From: CATOSK01 sp034423195
GTDB taxonomy: Bacteria; Chloroflexota; Dehalococcoidia; Lucifugimonadales; UBA3495
Reading direction: 5' to 3'
Length of the DNA stretch: 64,000 nt
NCBI GenBank assembly: GCA_034423195.1
Contig: DAOUIZ010000024.1
Coordinates: forward strand, 1 to 64,000
The notes under the pieces: model-generated
Seen by the model: only the letters and a program-made list of their open reading frames with translations
Databases searched by the model: none
Told to the model about the DNA's origin: nothing
Program-made: the position numbers and the translations under genes
Shown here: positions 42,433 through 51,081 of the stretch, piece by piece
Layout of the letters: each line of letters starts with the position of its first letter
How positions within the stretch are numbered: position 1 is the first letter of the stretch

Positions 42433-43223
42433 GGACCCTTCCGATTCATAGCTTTAAGGACAGCACGGGGGGGTAATGAAAGTTGAGACAGTTCTTCCTC
42501 GGTCATCTCATCTACAACTTGCTTCACGAGTCTTCGGAGAGTATCTAGATCCGTTGTTCGCCGGTCTTGGCGCGGCGCGACCTCCGTAGTGAAATCCGAA
42601 GGAGGAATCAATTCTTGCTCTTGGAACCAGTCTGACAGCCGTCGATACACTCTATCAATGAGGAACCGATTCCATTCGTATCTTAGCTCTGATGGTAATT
42701 GTGAGAGCGGCAAAAGGGATCGCGCCCATTCCTTAGCATGGTCTGGCGCAGTGGGTAGAATGTCAATGAATGATTGTCTCCACTGCCCGTCTGTTTCCGC
42801 ATCTATTGTCGGTAGTATCGAACAGTTCCCTTCGGCCGGGGCTGGACTTGTTGCCACCACTTCGATTTCTGGAAGCCAATAGTAGGTGTTGCCGCTAGAC
42901 CTATCGAAGACAGCTCTCCAAAGGTCACGGCGAATTCTTATGTGCCCCGGAGTGCCTAAGTTAGCGTCCAGTCTAAGCCTTTCCTCAGGCTTGAGCTCAA
43001 CCATTGGGGGAGTTTGTTCATTGTCAAAGTCGAGAATGTTGCTAAACAGCGACACGAACTCGATCAACGACGAAGCTCCATAAGCCGCTTCGGTGAATTT
43101 CCTATTCGTTACATCCAGCAGGCGATTCTTCAAGACAGCGGTAGTCATCCGATACCAATCAGACTTGCCAGAATTCTTCGCCTGCATAAAAGCTTGGATT
43201 ATTAGTTGCGTCCCATCCACCAC
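42429..43223 (-). CDS. OST-HTH/LOTUS-like domain protein
   Basis: Protein of 264 aa starting at GTG 43223 after GGAGGG. Residues 5-75 follow the LOTUS/OST-HTH pattern of a winged helix that binds RNA: IIQAFMQAKNSGKSDWYRM, VLKNRLLDVTNRKFTEAAYG, SSLIEFVSLFSNIL and PPMVELK. The middle and C-terminus (VVDEMTEEELSQLSLPPRAV) are not recognised. It forms a two-gene, AT-rich cassette with the gene after it. LOTUS proteins in animals act in RNA granules; bacterial roles are hardly known. Confidence 0.68.
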   Translation of the reverse strand: MVDGTQLIIQAFMQAKNSGKSDWYRMTTAVLKNRLLDVTNRKFTEAAYGASSLIEFVSLFSNILDFDNEQTPPMVELKPEERLRLDANLGTPGHIRIRRDLWRAVFDRSSGNTYYWLPEIEVVATSPAPAEGNCSILPTIDAETDGQWRQSFIDILPTAPDHAKEWARSLLPLSQLPSELRYEWNRFLIDRVYRRLSDWFQEQELIPPSDFTTEVAPRQDRRTTDLDTLRRLVKQVVDEMTEEELSQLSLPPRAVLKAMNRKGP

Positions 43224-43334
43224 AGTTGGCCCTCCGGCGAAGAATAGCTACATTCTATCCTATGCCCCACGGGAACAACCACACAAGACTGGAGTGCCTT
43301 CTTGATCCTCAATTAACCTCGTCTCTTGCGCTTG

Positions 43335-43363
43335 TAAACAAGCCGTTAGTTTTCCGATATACT
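43335..43363 (+). promoter_or_regulatory. Putative promoter of the hydantoinase gene
   Basis: TAAACA, 17 bp, TATACT (four and five matches to consensus). A small palindrome CTTGTAAACAAG (43331-43342) covers the -35 and could be an operator. Confidence 0.5.
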
Positions 43364-43434
43364 GGCGCAAAACCATCCGGTGGACTCCGGCGACGGTTTG
43401 ATTAGTAGCTTTATTTGAAAAGCAGGAGGTTCTC

Positions 43435-44859
43435 ATGCTCGACATCATTATTCGGAATGGGACCGTGGTCACACCCTGGGGCGTGGGGGATTGGGATGTG
43501 GCAATCCAGGGGGAGCGGATCGTGGCAGTGGCGGCGGCCAACACCCTGACCGATGAAGTCGGAAGGGTCATAGATGCCTCTGGCAAGGTGGTCATACCGG
43601 GCGGGATTGAACCCCATGCCCACATCGCCGCTCCCATCATGGGGCCGGGGAACCTGCGCACCGCGCCGCCGGAGGAAGTGAGCCGCGCCGCCCTCTTCGG
43701 CGGGACAACCACGCTCATGGACTTCGCAATCCAGTATCCCGGGATCGACATTTCCGAGGCGATACAGGAGCGGACGGACGTCTGGCGGGGAAACTCATAC
43801 GCCGACTATTCCCACCACCTGATGCTGCTGGGGGAGATTCCCGAGAACATCCTGGGATCGCTCCACGAGCACATTGAGGACGGGTTCGCGTCGGTGAAGA
43901 TTTTCACCACCAACATTCGGCCGCCGGAAATGAGCGGCGAGCCCCGCATGGTGCGGATGGGGCACCTGCACGACCTGATGGAGCAGGTCCAGCGGAACGA
44001 CGGGATGCTGATGGTCCACTCGGAAGACGACGACATGGTGCAGCACATGTACCAGAAGCTGGCCAGAGAAGAACGGAACGAGTGGTGGAACATGCACCTG
44101 GTCCACAGCAACGAGTCGGAGGACGTTTCCTTCCGGCGGGTGATACGGGTGTCGGAGTGGACCGGCGCTCCGGTGTATTTCGTCCATGTGAGCGCACTGC
44201 AGGGGATCAACGCCATTGGTGAGGCCCGTTCCAAGGGACTGCCCATCTATGGAGAGACGCTGCACAACTACTGCTGCTTCAACGCCGACAACTACAAGGA
44301 AGAGTACGGCATGAAGTACCACACCTATCCGTCGCTGAAGTCGGAGGAGGACCGGCAGGCGCTGTGGCGGGGCATCGCCCAGGGCGGTCTGAACACCATG
44401 GCTACGGATGAATACTGCACGAACTGGGCCTTGAAAATCCAGGGGCGGACGGTGCGGGATGTGACCGGCGGGCACAACGGAGCGGAGACCCGGGTGGGCG
44501 TCACCTACAGCGAGGGCGTAGTCCGCCAGGGGATGTCGCTGGAGAGGTTCGTTGACGTGACATCGACGAACGCCGCCAAGATCATGGGGCTCTATCCCCG
44601 CAAGGGAGCCATCGCTCCCGGCAGCGACGCGGACATTGTGCTCATAGACCCGAGCATCCAGCGGCCGCTGACCATGGACGACTTCCATATTTCCGACTAC
44701 AGCATCTGGGAAGGCTTTGCTGCCTCAGGGTGGCCGGTTATGACCATCATGCGGGGCAAGGTGGTGGTGGAGAACGGGCAGCTGAATGCTTCCCTGAGCG
44801 ACGGGCAGCTCCTGCGGCGGAAGGTCAACCCGGAGGTGACCAACCGGCCGGCTTGCTAA
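43435..44859 (+). CDS. Dihydropyrimidinase/D-hydantoinase family amidohydrolase
   Basis: Protein of 474 aa starting at ATG 43435 after AGGAGG. Metal ligands are His61 and His63 (GGIEPHAHIA), the carbamylated Lys155 (FASVKIFTT), His in MLMVHSEDDD and in VYFVHVSA, and the catalytic Asp in MATDEYCTNW. It opens cyclic amides (dihydropyrimidines, hydantoins) to N-carbamoyl acids. The length is normal for the family. It is alone, without a carbamoylase or permease next to it. Confidence 0.9.
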   Translation: MLDIIIRNGTVVTPWGVGDWDVAIQGERIVAVAAANTLTDEVGRVIDASGKVVIPGGIEPHAHIAAPIMGPGNLRTAPPEEVSRAALFGGTTTLMDFAIQYPGIDISEAIQERTDVWRGNSYADYSHHLMLLGEIPENILGSLHEHIEDGFASVKIFTTNIRPPEMSGEPRMVRMGHLHDLMEQVQRNDGMLMVHSEDDDMVQHMYQKLAREERNEWWNMHLVHSNESEDVSFRRVIRVSEWTGAPVYFVHVSALQGINAIGEARSKGLPIYGETLHNYCCFNADNYKEEYGMKYHTYPSLKSEEDRQALWRGIAQGGLNTMATDEYCTNWALKIQGRTVRDVTGGHNGAETRVGVTYSEGVVRQGMSLERFVDVTSTNAAKIMGLYPRKGAIAPGSDADIVLIDPSIQRPLTMDDFHISDYSIWEGFAASGWPVMTIMRGKVVVENGQLNASLSDGQLLRRKVNPEVTNRPAC

Positions 44860-44860
44860 C

Positions 44861-45470
44861 GAACTATCCCAAAACCAATCCTGTCACCCCCATCCTGACC
44901 CCGGCAATGCCGGGGTCAGAGTCTTGCCCCGTCGAGGGGGAAGAACTTGTCCGGAGGTTCCCTAACAAAAAAACGGCAAAAACGGATTTGTGAGACATTT
45001 GGGCGGTTTCGTGCTCAAAATCCCCTGGATCCACGGGACATTGGGGGGCAAATTAGGGGCAATCCAGGGCTGTTTCGGGACACGATTGAGACAGGTTGAG
45101 ACATTATTGGGACATTTTGGGGCATTTTGGGAAGATTTGAGCGTGGGCAATGGGACATTTTCCGTGGTTGAAGGCTCCGGTGTCGTCTGCCTGCTGTGAA
45201 CCGGGAGGTCCAGCGGGGTTTGAAGCTCAAGGCCGGGCAGCACGAAATGACTGAATGTCCTCCGAATATCCTTCTGCACCAATTTTCCGAACCAATTCCC
45301 CGCACCCATTCTCTTCCCTAACAACGTTAGTGTTCCGGCACCGGGGGTGTCAATGGCCAACTGTCAGCGGGTGGGGTTTTACGGAAGAGACTATCTCAAA
45401 ACCCTGCCAGGGCCTTTCCCAAGCGAAAAGTCCCGCAGTGAAGGCACATGGGAAGGTTTTGGGTAGTTTC
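44861..45470. mobile_element. MITE-like non-coding element with terminal inverted repeats
   Basis: GAACTATCCCAAAACC at 44861-44876 recurs inverted as GGTTTTGGGTAGTTTC at 45455-45470. A third, direct copy (GAGACTATCTCAAAACC) is at 45387-45403. The interior has no convincing gene. It holds a perfect palindrome (TGACCCCGGC / GCCGGGGTCA, 44896-44918) and many GGGACATT words. It fills the whole gap between two convergent genes. No transposase or target duplication is visible. Confidence 0.5.
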
Positions 45471-46195
45471 TAAGGCGTGTCGTTCATCCCGTAGCCAACG
45501 TTTTTGACGGTGCGGAAATACTGCCGCCCGCTGGTCTCAATCTTGTTTCGCAGCCGGCGGATGTGGACGTCCACGGTGCGGGTGCCCCCAAAGCCCTCCA
45601 CCCCCCAGACGTCGGCCAGCAACTGCCCCCGGGAGAAGACTCTGCCCACGTTCTCCATGAGAAACTTCAACAACTGAAATTCCATCCAGGCCAGCCCGAC
45701 CCGTTCCCCGGCGACGGTTACCTGGTAAGTGTCCGGGTTGAGCGCGATTTCCCCCACGACCAGGGATGTGGCTTCCTGTTGGAGCGCGGCCCGCTCGACC
45801 AGTCGGCGGATTCTGATGCTCAACTCTGCGGAAGTGCAGGGGACGACCAGAAAATCGTCGGCTTCTTCCAGGATGTTGCAGTTTTCCAGGTCATCATGGG
45901 TTATGCAGTCCAGCAAGCCCGGTTTGGACGCCTCCCTGGCAGCCTGCCATACCCTCGGGTCTATGCCTTTGGTGGAGGCCCCCGGTCCCACGACCACGAC
46001 GGTTGGTGCAGACCCGGCATTCCGCGTCTGCATGTCGGCGAAGGACGCCGGGGCAATGGGATTGCTGAAACGGAACTCCCCCTGGCTGGACAGGGCCCGT
46101 ACCGCGGCGGCGGCCGATTCCCAATGCTCTCCGACCAGCAGGACGCTGATCGGTTCCCCACGGGCCGAGACAGGACGTTCCTCCTGTTGCTGCAT
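45470..46195 (-). CDS. OmpR/PhoB-type response regulator with degenerate receiver
   Basis: About 241 aa from ATG 46195. The C-terminal winged helix (about 140-238) is clear: LVVGEIALNPDTYQVTVAGE, FQLLKFLMENVGRVFSRGQL, and TVDVHIRRLRNKIE with VKNVGYGM. The N-terminal part has receiver length, but where the phospho-acceptor Asp should follow the third strand it reads VVVVGPGAS, so ordinary phosphorylation is unlikely. No histidine kinase is adjacent. A start at 46258 is also open. Confidence 0.82.
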   Translation of the reverse strand: MQQQEERPVSARGEPISVLLVGEHWESAAAAVRALSSQGEFRFSNPIAPASFADMQTRNAGSAPTVVVVGPGASTKGIDPRVWQAAREASKPGLLDCITHDDLENCNILEEADDFLVVPCTSAELSIRIRRLVERAALQQEATSLVVGEIALNPDTYQVTVAGERVGLAWMEFQLLKFLMENVGRVFSRGQLLADVWGVEGFGGTRTVDVHIRRLRNKIETSGRQYFRTVKNVGYGMNDTP

Positions 46196-46340
46196 ACTGG
46201 GTTCCCCACGCGCCGCGTCAAAGTAGCATACCCCGGTTGTCGGCCGGGATAGTGCCATCCTGCCATATTGGTGTTTCGCGGGGGTTACGCCAGCGTAAAC
46301 TCCCTGTTACGCACCCTACTTTCGCAATTGATGGATGGCA

Positions 46341-46390
46341 GGGGCGGCGGGGGCGTGGATTCCCGCCGGCGCGAGAATGACGGGAGAGGT
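46341..46390 (-). repeat. REP-like palindromic repeat, minus-oriented copy
   Basis: On the minus strand it reads CTCTCCCGTCATTCTCGCGC followed by CGGCGGGAATCCACGCCCCC. This is the same block order as at 13561-13620. Confidence 0.68.
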
Positions 46391-46466
46391 GGGAATGACT
46401 GGAAGAGGGGAACGGCCCAGGTTAGATGCCAGCGGAGGGGCGTCAATCGTGATTGGAAGGCCGTGG

Positions 46467-46790
46467 TCAGGTATCGTACAGGTCCTCGTCGGAGAAGAAG
46501 GGCTTGTCCCAGTCCGGGTCCGGTTCCCCGGTGAGGATGCTGGTGTGGAGACGGCAGGCGCGGTTCCACAGGACGATGATGGCGTTATTGATTATGAATT
46601 GGGGCAGGCGCCGTCCGTATTCCTGGTAGGCCCAGCCGCTGAAGCCGTTTCCGAAGAACTCCTCAAGGAAGGGGGTGGGCTCGGCGTCGGCGGAACAGGC
46701 CTCCAGGATTTCGATGGGGGCTTCCGAACACAACAGGCCGGGGCGGTCCAGCGCCAGCTGCAGGAACTGTTCCTCTTGTTCTCGGTCCAT
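46467..46790 (-). CDS. Small hypothetical protein
   Basis: Protein of 107 aa from ATG 46790, with no clear ribosome site. It is acidic and soluble: PTPFLEEFFGNGFSGW, FIINNAIIVLWNRACRLH and DWDKPFFSDEDLYDT. No family is recognised. It follows the NHL gene on the same strand. Confidence 0.5.
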   Translation of the reverse strand: MDREQEEQFLQLALDRPGLLCSEAPIEILEACSADAEPTPFLEEFFGNGFSGWAYQEYGRRLPQFIINNAIIVLWNRACRLHTSILTGEPDPDWDKPFFSDEDLYDT

Positions 46791-46904
46791 CAGTAGTACA
46801 CCGGGGCTGATTCAAAAACCGGCCCCGGGAACAGCGGCACTCCCGGCATTCCAGAAGCGGCAGCCACAACCCGGGGGGCGATCAAAGGTTCCGGTTGACC
46901 GGGT

Positions 46905-47975
46905 CTACAGGTTCATCTGGGGGACCATGTACCTGCCCAGCTTGGTGTAAATCTGCAAGCGGCTGCGCTGGTTATCGACAACGATGAGCCGGTTGTTATC
47001 GGCATCGTAGGCGATTCCGGTGGGAACGGCGAACCGCCACTCGGACTCCATGTTCCGCAGGTTGACCTCGCGGCGCCGCTTGATGTAGTCGGCGTTGGCG
47101 TCGACGGTCATCTTGGCCCACTTGGAAAGCTCCTGGGCGTCGCCGGTCAGGGTGATGATGTAGGCGCCGTCCTTGTCGAAGGCGTGGACGCGGCCGGGAT
47201 GGTGCCCGTTGTCGCCCCAGTCGCAGACGTAAACGTCGCCCTGGGGGTCGACCGCCACGTCGGTAGGCTTCTGGAGGCAGCCACGGCCCTCGCCGGGCTG
47301 TCCGATCTGGGCCAGCCACTCGCCGCCGGGGGTGAATTTCTGGACGCGGTCGTTGAGGTGGTCGGCCACGTAGACGCAGCCTTCGGCGTCGGTGGTGACG
47401 CCCCAAGGGGAGTTGAACTGGCCGTTGCCGTCGCCATGTCCGCCCCAACCGAGGAGGAATTGCCCATCGGTGGTGAACTTGCGGACCTCGTGGCTGCGGC
47501 CGTCGGTCACGTACACATTATCGCTGGCATCAATAACGATTCCGGCAATGCCGTGTGAATTGCCGTCGTCGCTTTCGAGGGCGCTCCACTTCTTCTGGAA
47601 GGCGCCTTCGGAGTCGAAGACGGATACCTGGTTGAGCCATTCGTCGGAGACGTAGACGCTGCCCCGGCTGTCGACGGCCACGCCGGAGCCCCAGATAAAT
47701 TCGCCGTTGTTGGAGCCGTACTTGGAGAACTCGCCAAGGAACTCCTCGTCGCCGGGGGTGGGGCCGACGCTAAGCCGGCTGACCCGGGCCCCGATGCCGG
47801 TGCGGTTCCAGGCGACGTTGCTGATGCTCTCGCTGCCCCGGTTGACGATGTACATGAGATTGTCTTTGCCCACCGCCACCGAGACAGGCTGACTGAAGCC
47901 CATTCCAGACTGCGAGCCACGGCCCACGGAATGGCTGTAATCGTAAGTCCTGCCTGCTGCTACTTGTGTCAGCAT
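46905..47975 (-). CDS. NHL-repeat beta-propeller protein
   Basis: Protein of 356 aa starting at ATG 47975 after AAGGGG. At least five NHL units are visible, for example SGVAVDSRGSVYVSDEW, AGIVIDASDNVYVTDG, WGVTTDAEGCVYVADHLN and TDVAVDPQGDVYVCDWG. There is no signal peptide and no enzyme domain. It belongs to a minus-strand series with DUF1501 and DUF1800 genes. Likely a binding or scaffolding propeller. Confidence 0.83.
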   Translation of the reverse strand: MLTQVAAGRTYDYSHSVGRGSQSGMGFSQPVSVAVGKDNLMYIVNRGSESISNVAWNRTGIGARVSRLSVGPTPGDEEFLGEFSKYGSNNGEFIWGSGVAVDSRGSVYVSDEWLNQVSVFDSEGAFQKKWSALESDDGNSHGIAGIVIDASDNVYVTDGRSHEVRKFTTDGQFLLGWGGHGDGNGQFNSPWGVTTDAEGCVYVADHLNDRVQKFTPGGEWLAQIGQPGEGRGCLQKPTDVAVDPQGDVYVCDWGDNGHHPGRVHAFDKDGAYIITLTGDAQELSKWAKMTVDANADYIKRRREVNLRNMESEWRFAVPTGIAYDADNNRLIVVDNQRSRLQIYTKLGRYMVPQMNL

Positions 47976-48065
47976 ATTTTCCCCTTGCCCGAAACTTTCC
48001 CGCCGGGAAGGTCCGGGCCTTAGCTGTTGTCGAGTTGATTGCGAGCCGGAAGCTGTTTGCCGCCG

Positions 48066-48097
48066 AAGGGGTCAGGGAGTTGCCCCCCTGGCCCCTT
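48066..48097 (-). terminator. Hairpin between the DUF1501 and NHL genes
   Basis: AAGGGGCCAGGG and CCCTGACCCCTT (minus strand) form a 12-bp stem with one G-T pair and an 8-nt loop. There is no strong T-run, so it may attenuate or stabilise RNA. Confidence 0.4.
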
Positions 48098-48135
48098 ATT
48101 CAGCATCACAATTCCCGGTTCAGGGAAGCTCCAGG

Positions 48136-49263
48136 CTAAACGAACTGGGGCTTCTCGAAGACGCCGCCGACCAGCGGCTGGGCGTCGAGACCCATCCAGT
48201 CTTCCAGGATGGTGGAGTAGACGCTGCGGAAGTCGAGGTTGGGGACGAGATCTCCCTGCTCCAGGTCTTCGGGAGCGGTGGAGGGGTACTCGCTGTACTC
48301 GCCTCCCTTGACGTTCTCGCCGAGGACGAAGGCGACGCCGCCCGCGCCGTGGTCGGTGCCGGAGCCGTTGTCGTGGACGCGGCGTCCGAACTCGGTGAAC
48401 ATCAGCAGGATGACGTTGTCGCCCACATCGTGGGCCTTGAGGTCATCCATGAAGGAAGAGACGCCTTCGGATACGTCCTTCCACAGCTTGTCGTGCATCC
48501 CGGTCTGGTTGGAGTGGCTGTCGAAGCTGCCGTGGTCGCAGTAGAAGATGCGCGTGCCCAGGTCGGCCATGTGGACCTGGGCTACCCCCTTGAGCTTGTT
48601 GGCCAACGGGGTGTCGGGGTACTCGACTTCGGAGGAGTACCGCTGGGGGGCCACCTTGAGGATGTCGGCGGCGGCCAGGGAGTCGAGGCCGGTCTGGCCC
48701 AGGTAGTCCATGACGAAGCCGGAGCCGATGGTGGGGGAGTAGAGGCGGCTGAAGCGGTCGATTATCTTGTTGCGCTGTTCCTGCTCGGCGATGCCGGTGA
48801 GCATTCCGAAGTTGTCCAGGTCGTCAACACAGGAGACGGGGACTCCGGGGAGAGCCAGGGCCCGGAAGAGGCTGGGGCCGAAGCTGACGGTGGTTACCAC
48901 GTTTTCCTTGTTGGGGTCGATCTCACGGGTGGCGCGGCCCAGCCAGCCCTCGGTGCCCAGCTTGTCCGGCTCGCAGGTGTGCCAGATGTCCATGGAGCGG
49001 AAGTGGGAGCGGGGGGAGTTGGGGTAGCCAACGCCGTGAAGGATGGCCATGTTTCCTTCGTCGTAGACGGCCTTGAGGGGGCTCATCTCGGGGTGGAAGC
49101 CGACCTTGTCATTAATCTTGAGGACGCGGTCCTCGGCGATGCCCACCGCGGGCCGGTTGTCGTAGTAGCGGGGGTCGGTGTAGGGGATGACCGTGTTGAA
49201 GTAGTCGTTGCCGCCACTGAGCTGCAGGACTACCAGAACCGGGTCTTTCTTGGTCGAGGTCAT
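48136..49263 (-). CDS. DUF1501 family protein
   Basis: Protein of 375 aa starting at ATG 49263 after GGAGG. Motifs are VLVVLQLSGGNDYFNTVIPY, HGVGYPNSPRSHFRSMDIWH and LMFTEFGRRVHDNGSGTDHG, the core of DUF1501, an alkaline-phosphatase-superfamily fold. Members usually carry a Tat signal; none is seen here. It lies directly downstream of its usual partner, a DUF1800 gene (84-bp gap). The biological role of the pair is not established. Confidence 0.9.
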   Translation of the reverse strand: MTSTKKDPVLVVLQLSGGNDYFNTVIPYTDPRYYDNRPAVGIAEDRVLKINDKVGFHPEMSPLKAVYDEGNMAILHGVGYPNSPRSHFRSMDIWHTCEPDKLGTEGWLGRATREIDPNKENVVTTVSFGPSLFRALALPGVPVSCVDDLDNFGMLTGIAEQEQRNKIIDRFSRLYSPTIGSGFVMDYLGQTGLDSLAAADILKVAPQRYSSEVEYPDTPLANKLKGVAQVHMADLGTRIFYCDHGSFDSHSNQTGMHDKLWKDVSEGVSSFMDDLKAHDVGDNVILLMFTEFGRRVHDNGSGTDHGAGGVAFVLGENVKGGEYSEYPSTAPEDLEQGDLVPNLDFRSVYSTILEDWMGLDAQPLVGGVFEKPQFV

Positions 49264-49347
49264 TACTGGTTATCCTCCGTTAGTTTGATTGTCTCCGGGG
49301 TCCCCGGTGGCTGGGAGGGTGGATAGCCCATCCTCCCAGTGTCGTTG

Positions 49348-50742
49348 CTAGGCGTACTGGTAGTCGCGCAGGGAGACGATGAGCTGCAGCAGCTCGGATA
49401 CGCGGCCGGCCGAGGCGGCAGCATTGTCCCAAGTCAGAGCGCCGCCGATGGCGGCATGGTCGATCAGCTCCTGGCGGGTCTCGGCGTTGACTTCCAGCGG
49501 CCCCATCAGGTCGAGGCAGTTGTCTACGAAGGCCTCGGGGGAGAGGTCGCCATTGGCCCGGAGCCGGTTGACGATGGACTGGACGCCGGGGCGCTCAACA
49601 TCGCCCACCAGGTCGGCGGTGAAGTTGATGCGGCGCATCAGTGAGCCGCTGTTAATCCACTCGACGCCGGTGTGCCAGCCCTCGACGCTGGGCGGATTGA
49701 GCAGGTCCTGGCCCATGTACTGGGCCTGGCGGGAAAGCTCGCCGATGCCGGGGGCGGGGAAGCCGTATCCGCCGACCAGCTTCATGGTCCCGACGACGAC
49801 CTCGGCGGGGTTCTTCAGCCGGGCGTAGCGGGCCTCCTTGAAGAAGTCGGAGTTGAACAGGACCCGGAGGACTGACTTGATGTCGTAGCCGGAGTCGACG
49901 AAGGTGTCGGCCAACAGGTCGATGGCGTCCTGGTCCCTGGGGGGAGTCACCGCCCACGCCGGAACCTGGGCCTCGTCGGCGACGAAGTAGTTATAGAGGT
50001 GGCGGGCGATGAAGGTGGCAGTGGCGGGGTGCTGGCAGACGATGTCGATGATGTCGTCACCGTCGAAGTTGCCGGTCTCGCCAAGGAAGGTCTTGTCGGT
50101 GTTGTCGTGGTCCTCGGGCAGGTAGGTGAAGTGCCAGTCGTGGCGACCGATGGGACCCCGGGGGAGCTTGGGCTCGATGGTCCAGCCGGTGAAGGCCCGG
50201 GAGGCTTCCCTGACGTCCACCTCGGTGTAGTTGCCCACGCCCATGCTGAACAGCTCGAGAAGCTCACGGCCCCAGTTCTCGTTCACGGCGTCGGCGTGGT
50301 TCTCGCAGTTGTCCAGCCAGTAAATCATGGCCGGGTTCTTGGCCAGTTCCAGGATGAGCTCCTTATAGCTGCCCATTCCCTTTTCGCGGAACATGGCGAC
50401 CATGCGGACTATCTCGTCGTAGTGGTCGACCTTGGAGACGCCGGTGGCGAAGACCTGGTGCCAGAAGAGGGCCATCTTCTCTTCCAGGGGACGCTGGGTG
50501 TTGACCATGAACCAGAGCCACTCGGCAGCGCCCATGCCGGGGAGAGTGCCGGGCTTCCAGGTCCACGGGTGGTAGCGGACCAGCTCGTAGCGGTCCAGGG
50601 CAGGCTGGCTCTCGGGGTTGAGAAGCTCTTCAACGGTGGCTTCGTATCCCCGGGCAGCCCGCTCCTCCAGCTCCTCCCGAGTTGCGCCGAAACCGGCCCG
50701 GCGCATCAGGTGGGCCATCAAAGCTATATCTTGGTTTCCCAT
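49348..50742 (-). CDS. DUF1800 family protein
   Basis: Protein of 464 aa starting at ATG 50742 after GGAGG. Typical family segments are HLMRRAGFGATREELEERA, MALFWHQVFATGVSKV, NCENHADAVNENWGRELLEL and QHPATATFIARHLYNYFV. It has no export signal in the chosen frame. DUF1800 and DUF1501 genes are usually adjacent, as here. It is divergent from the oligopeptide transporter operon. Confidence 0.9.
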   Translation of the reverse strand: MGNQDIALMAHLMRRAGFGATREELEERAARGYEATVEELLNPESQPALDRYELVRYHPWTWKPGTLPGMGAAEWLWFMVNTQRPLEEKMALFWHQVFATGVSKVDHYDEIVRMVAMFREKGMGSYKELILELAKNPAMIYWLDNCENHADAVNENWGRELLELFSMGVGNYTEVDVREASRAFTGWTIEPKLPRGPIGRHDWHFTYLPEDHDNTDKTFLGETGNFDGDDIIDIVCQHPATATFIARHLYNYFVADEAQVPAWAVTPPRDQDAIDLLADTFVDSGYDIKSVLRVLFNSDFFKEARYARLKNPAEVVVGTMKLVGGYGFPAPGIGELSRQAQYMGQDLLNPPSVEGWHTGVEWINSGSLMRRINFTADLVGDVERPGVQSIVNRLRANGDLSPEAFVDNCLDLMGPLEVNAETRQELIDHAAIGGALTWDNAAASAGRVSELLQLIVSLRDYQYA

Positions 50743-51081
50743 AGACCATCCTCCTTAGTATTGGCGGATTCAATACCTGTTTAGCATCCGTGCAAAGGTG
50801 GAAACGATTATCGGGTAGCCGTGTTTGGAATGTCAAATCTCGACCGTATTTTCTTCGCTTAATTCGGTGCTCAATTCCATGCTGAATGTTGTTGACAACC
50901 CCATGCAATCATGCTAGTTTGCCTCAACTCGTTCGGGGACGGGGCTGCGGCTCTTCCATGCGTGGTTATCACTGCGACATTCGAGAGGAAATCCCTCCAG
51001 GATCGCACCGGACCCGCGTTGCCGGGAACCCTGTCACCGCACCCGCCGGGTAAGTTAGGAAAAGGGGGAAGAAACGATCTC
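50743..51081. other. Divergent regulatory spacer
   Basis: About 340 bp between the DUF1800 gene and the transporter operon. It is AT-rich in its first 180 bp, holds the plus-strand promoter at 50892-50920 and a leader of about 155 nt. No riboswitch fold is recognised. Confidence 0.45.
50892..50920 (+). promoter_or_regulatory. Promoter of the oligopeptide transporter operon
   Basis: TTGACA, 17 bp, TAGTTT, with an extended -10 TGC just before. The -35 is a full match and compensates for the weak -10. Confidence 0.65.

Noticed and set aside
44962..45360. 132-aa minus-strand reading frame inside the MITE-like element
   Set aside because: Low-complexity sequence from repeated GGGACATT words, no ribosome site or known domain. 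Kept only as something to test by conservation.
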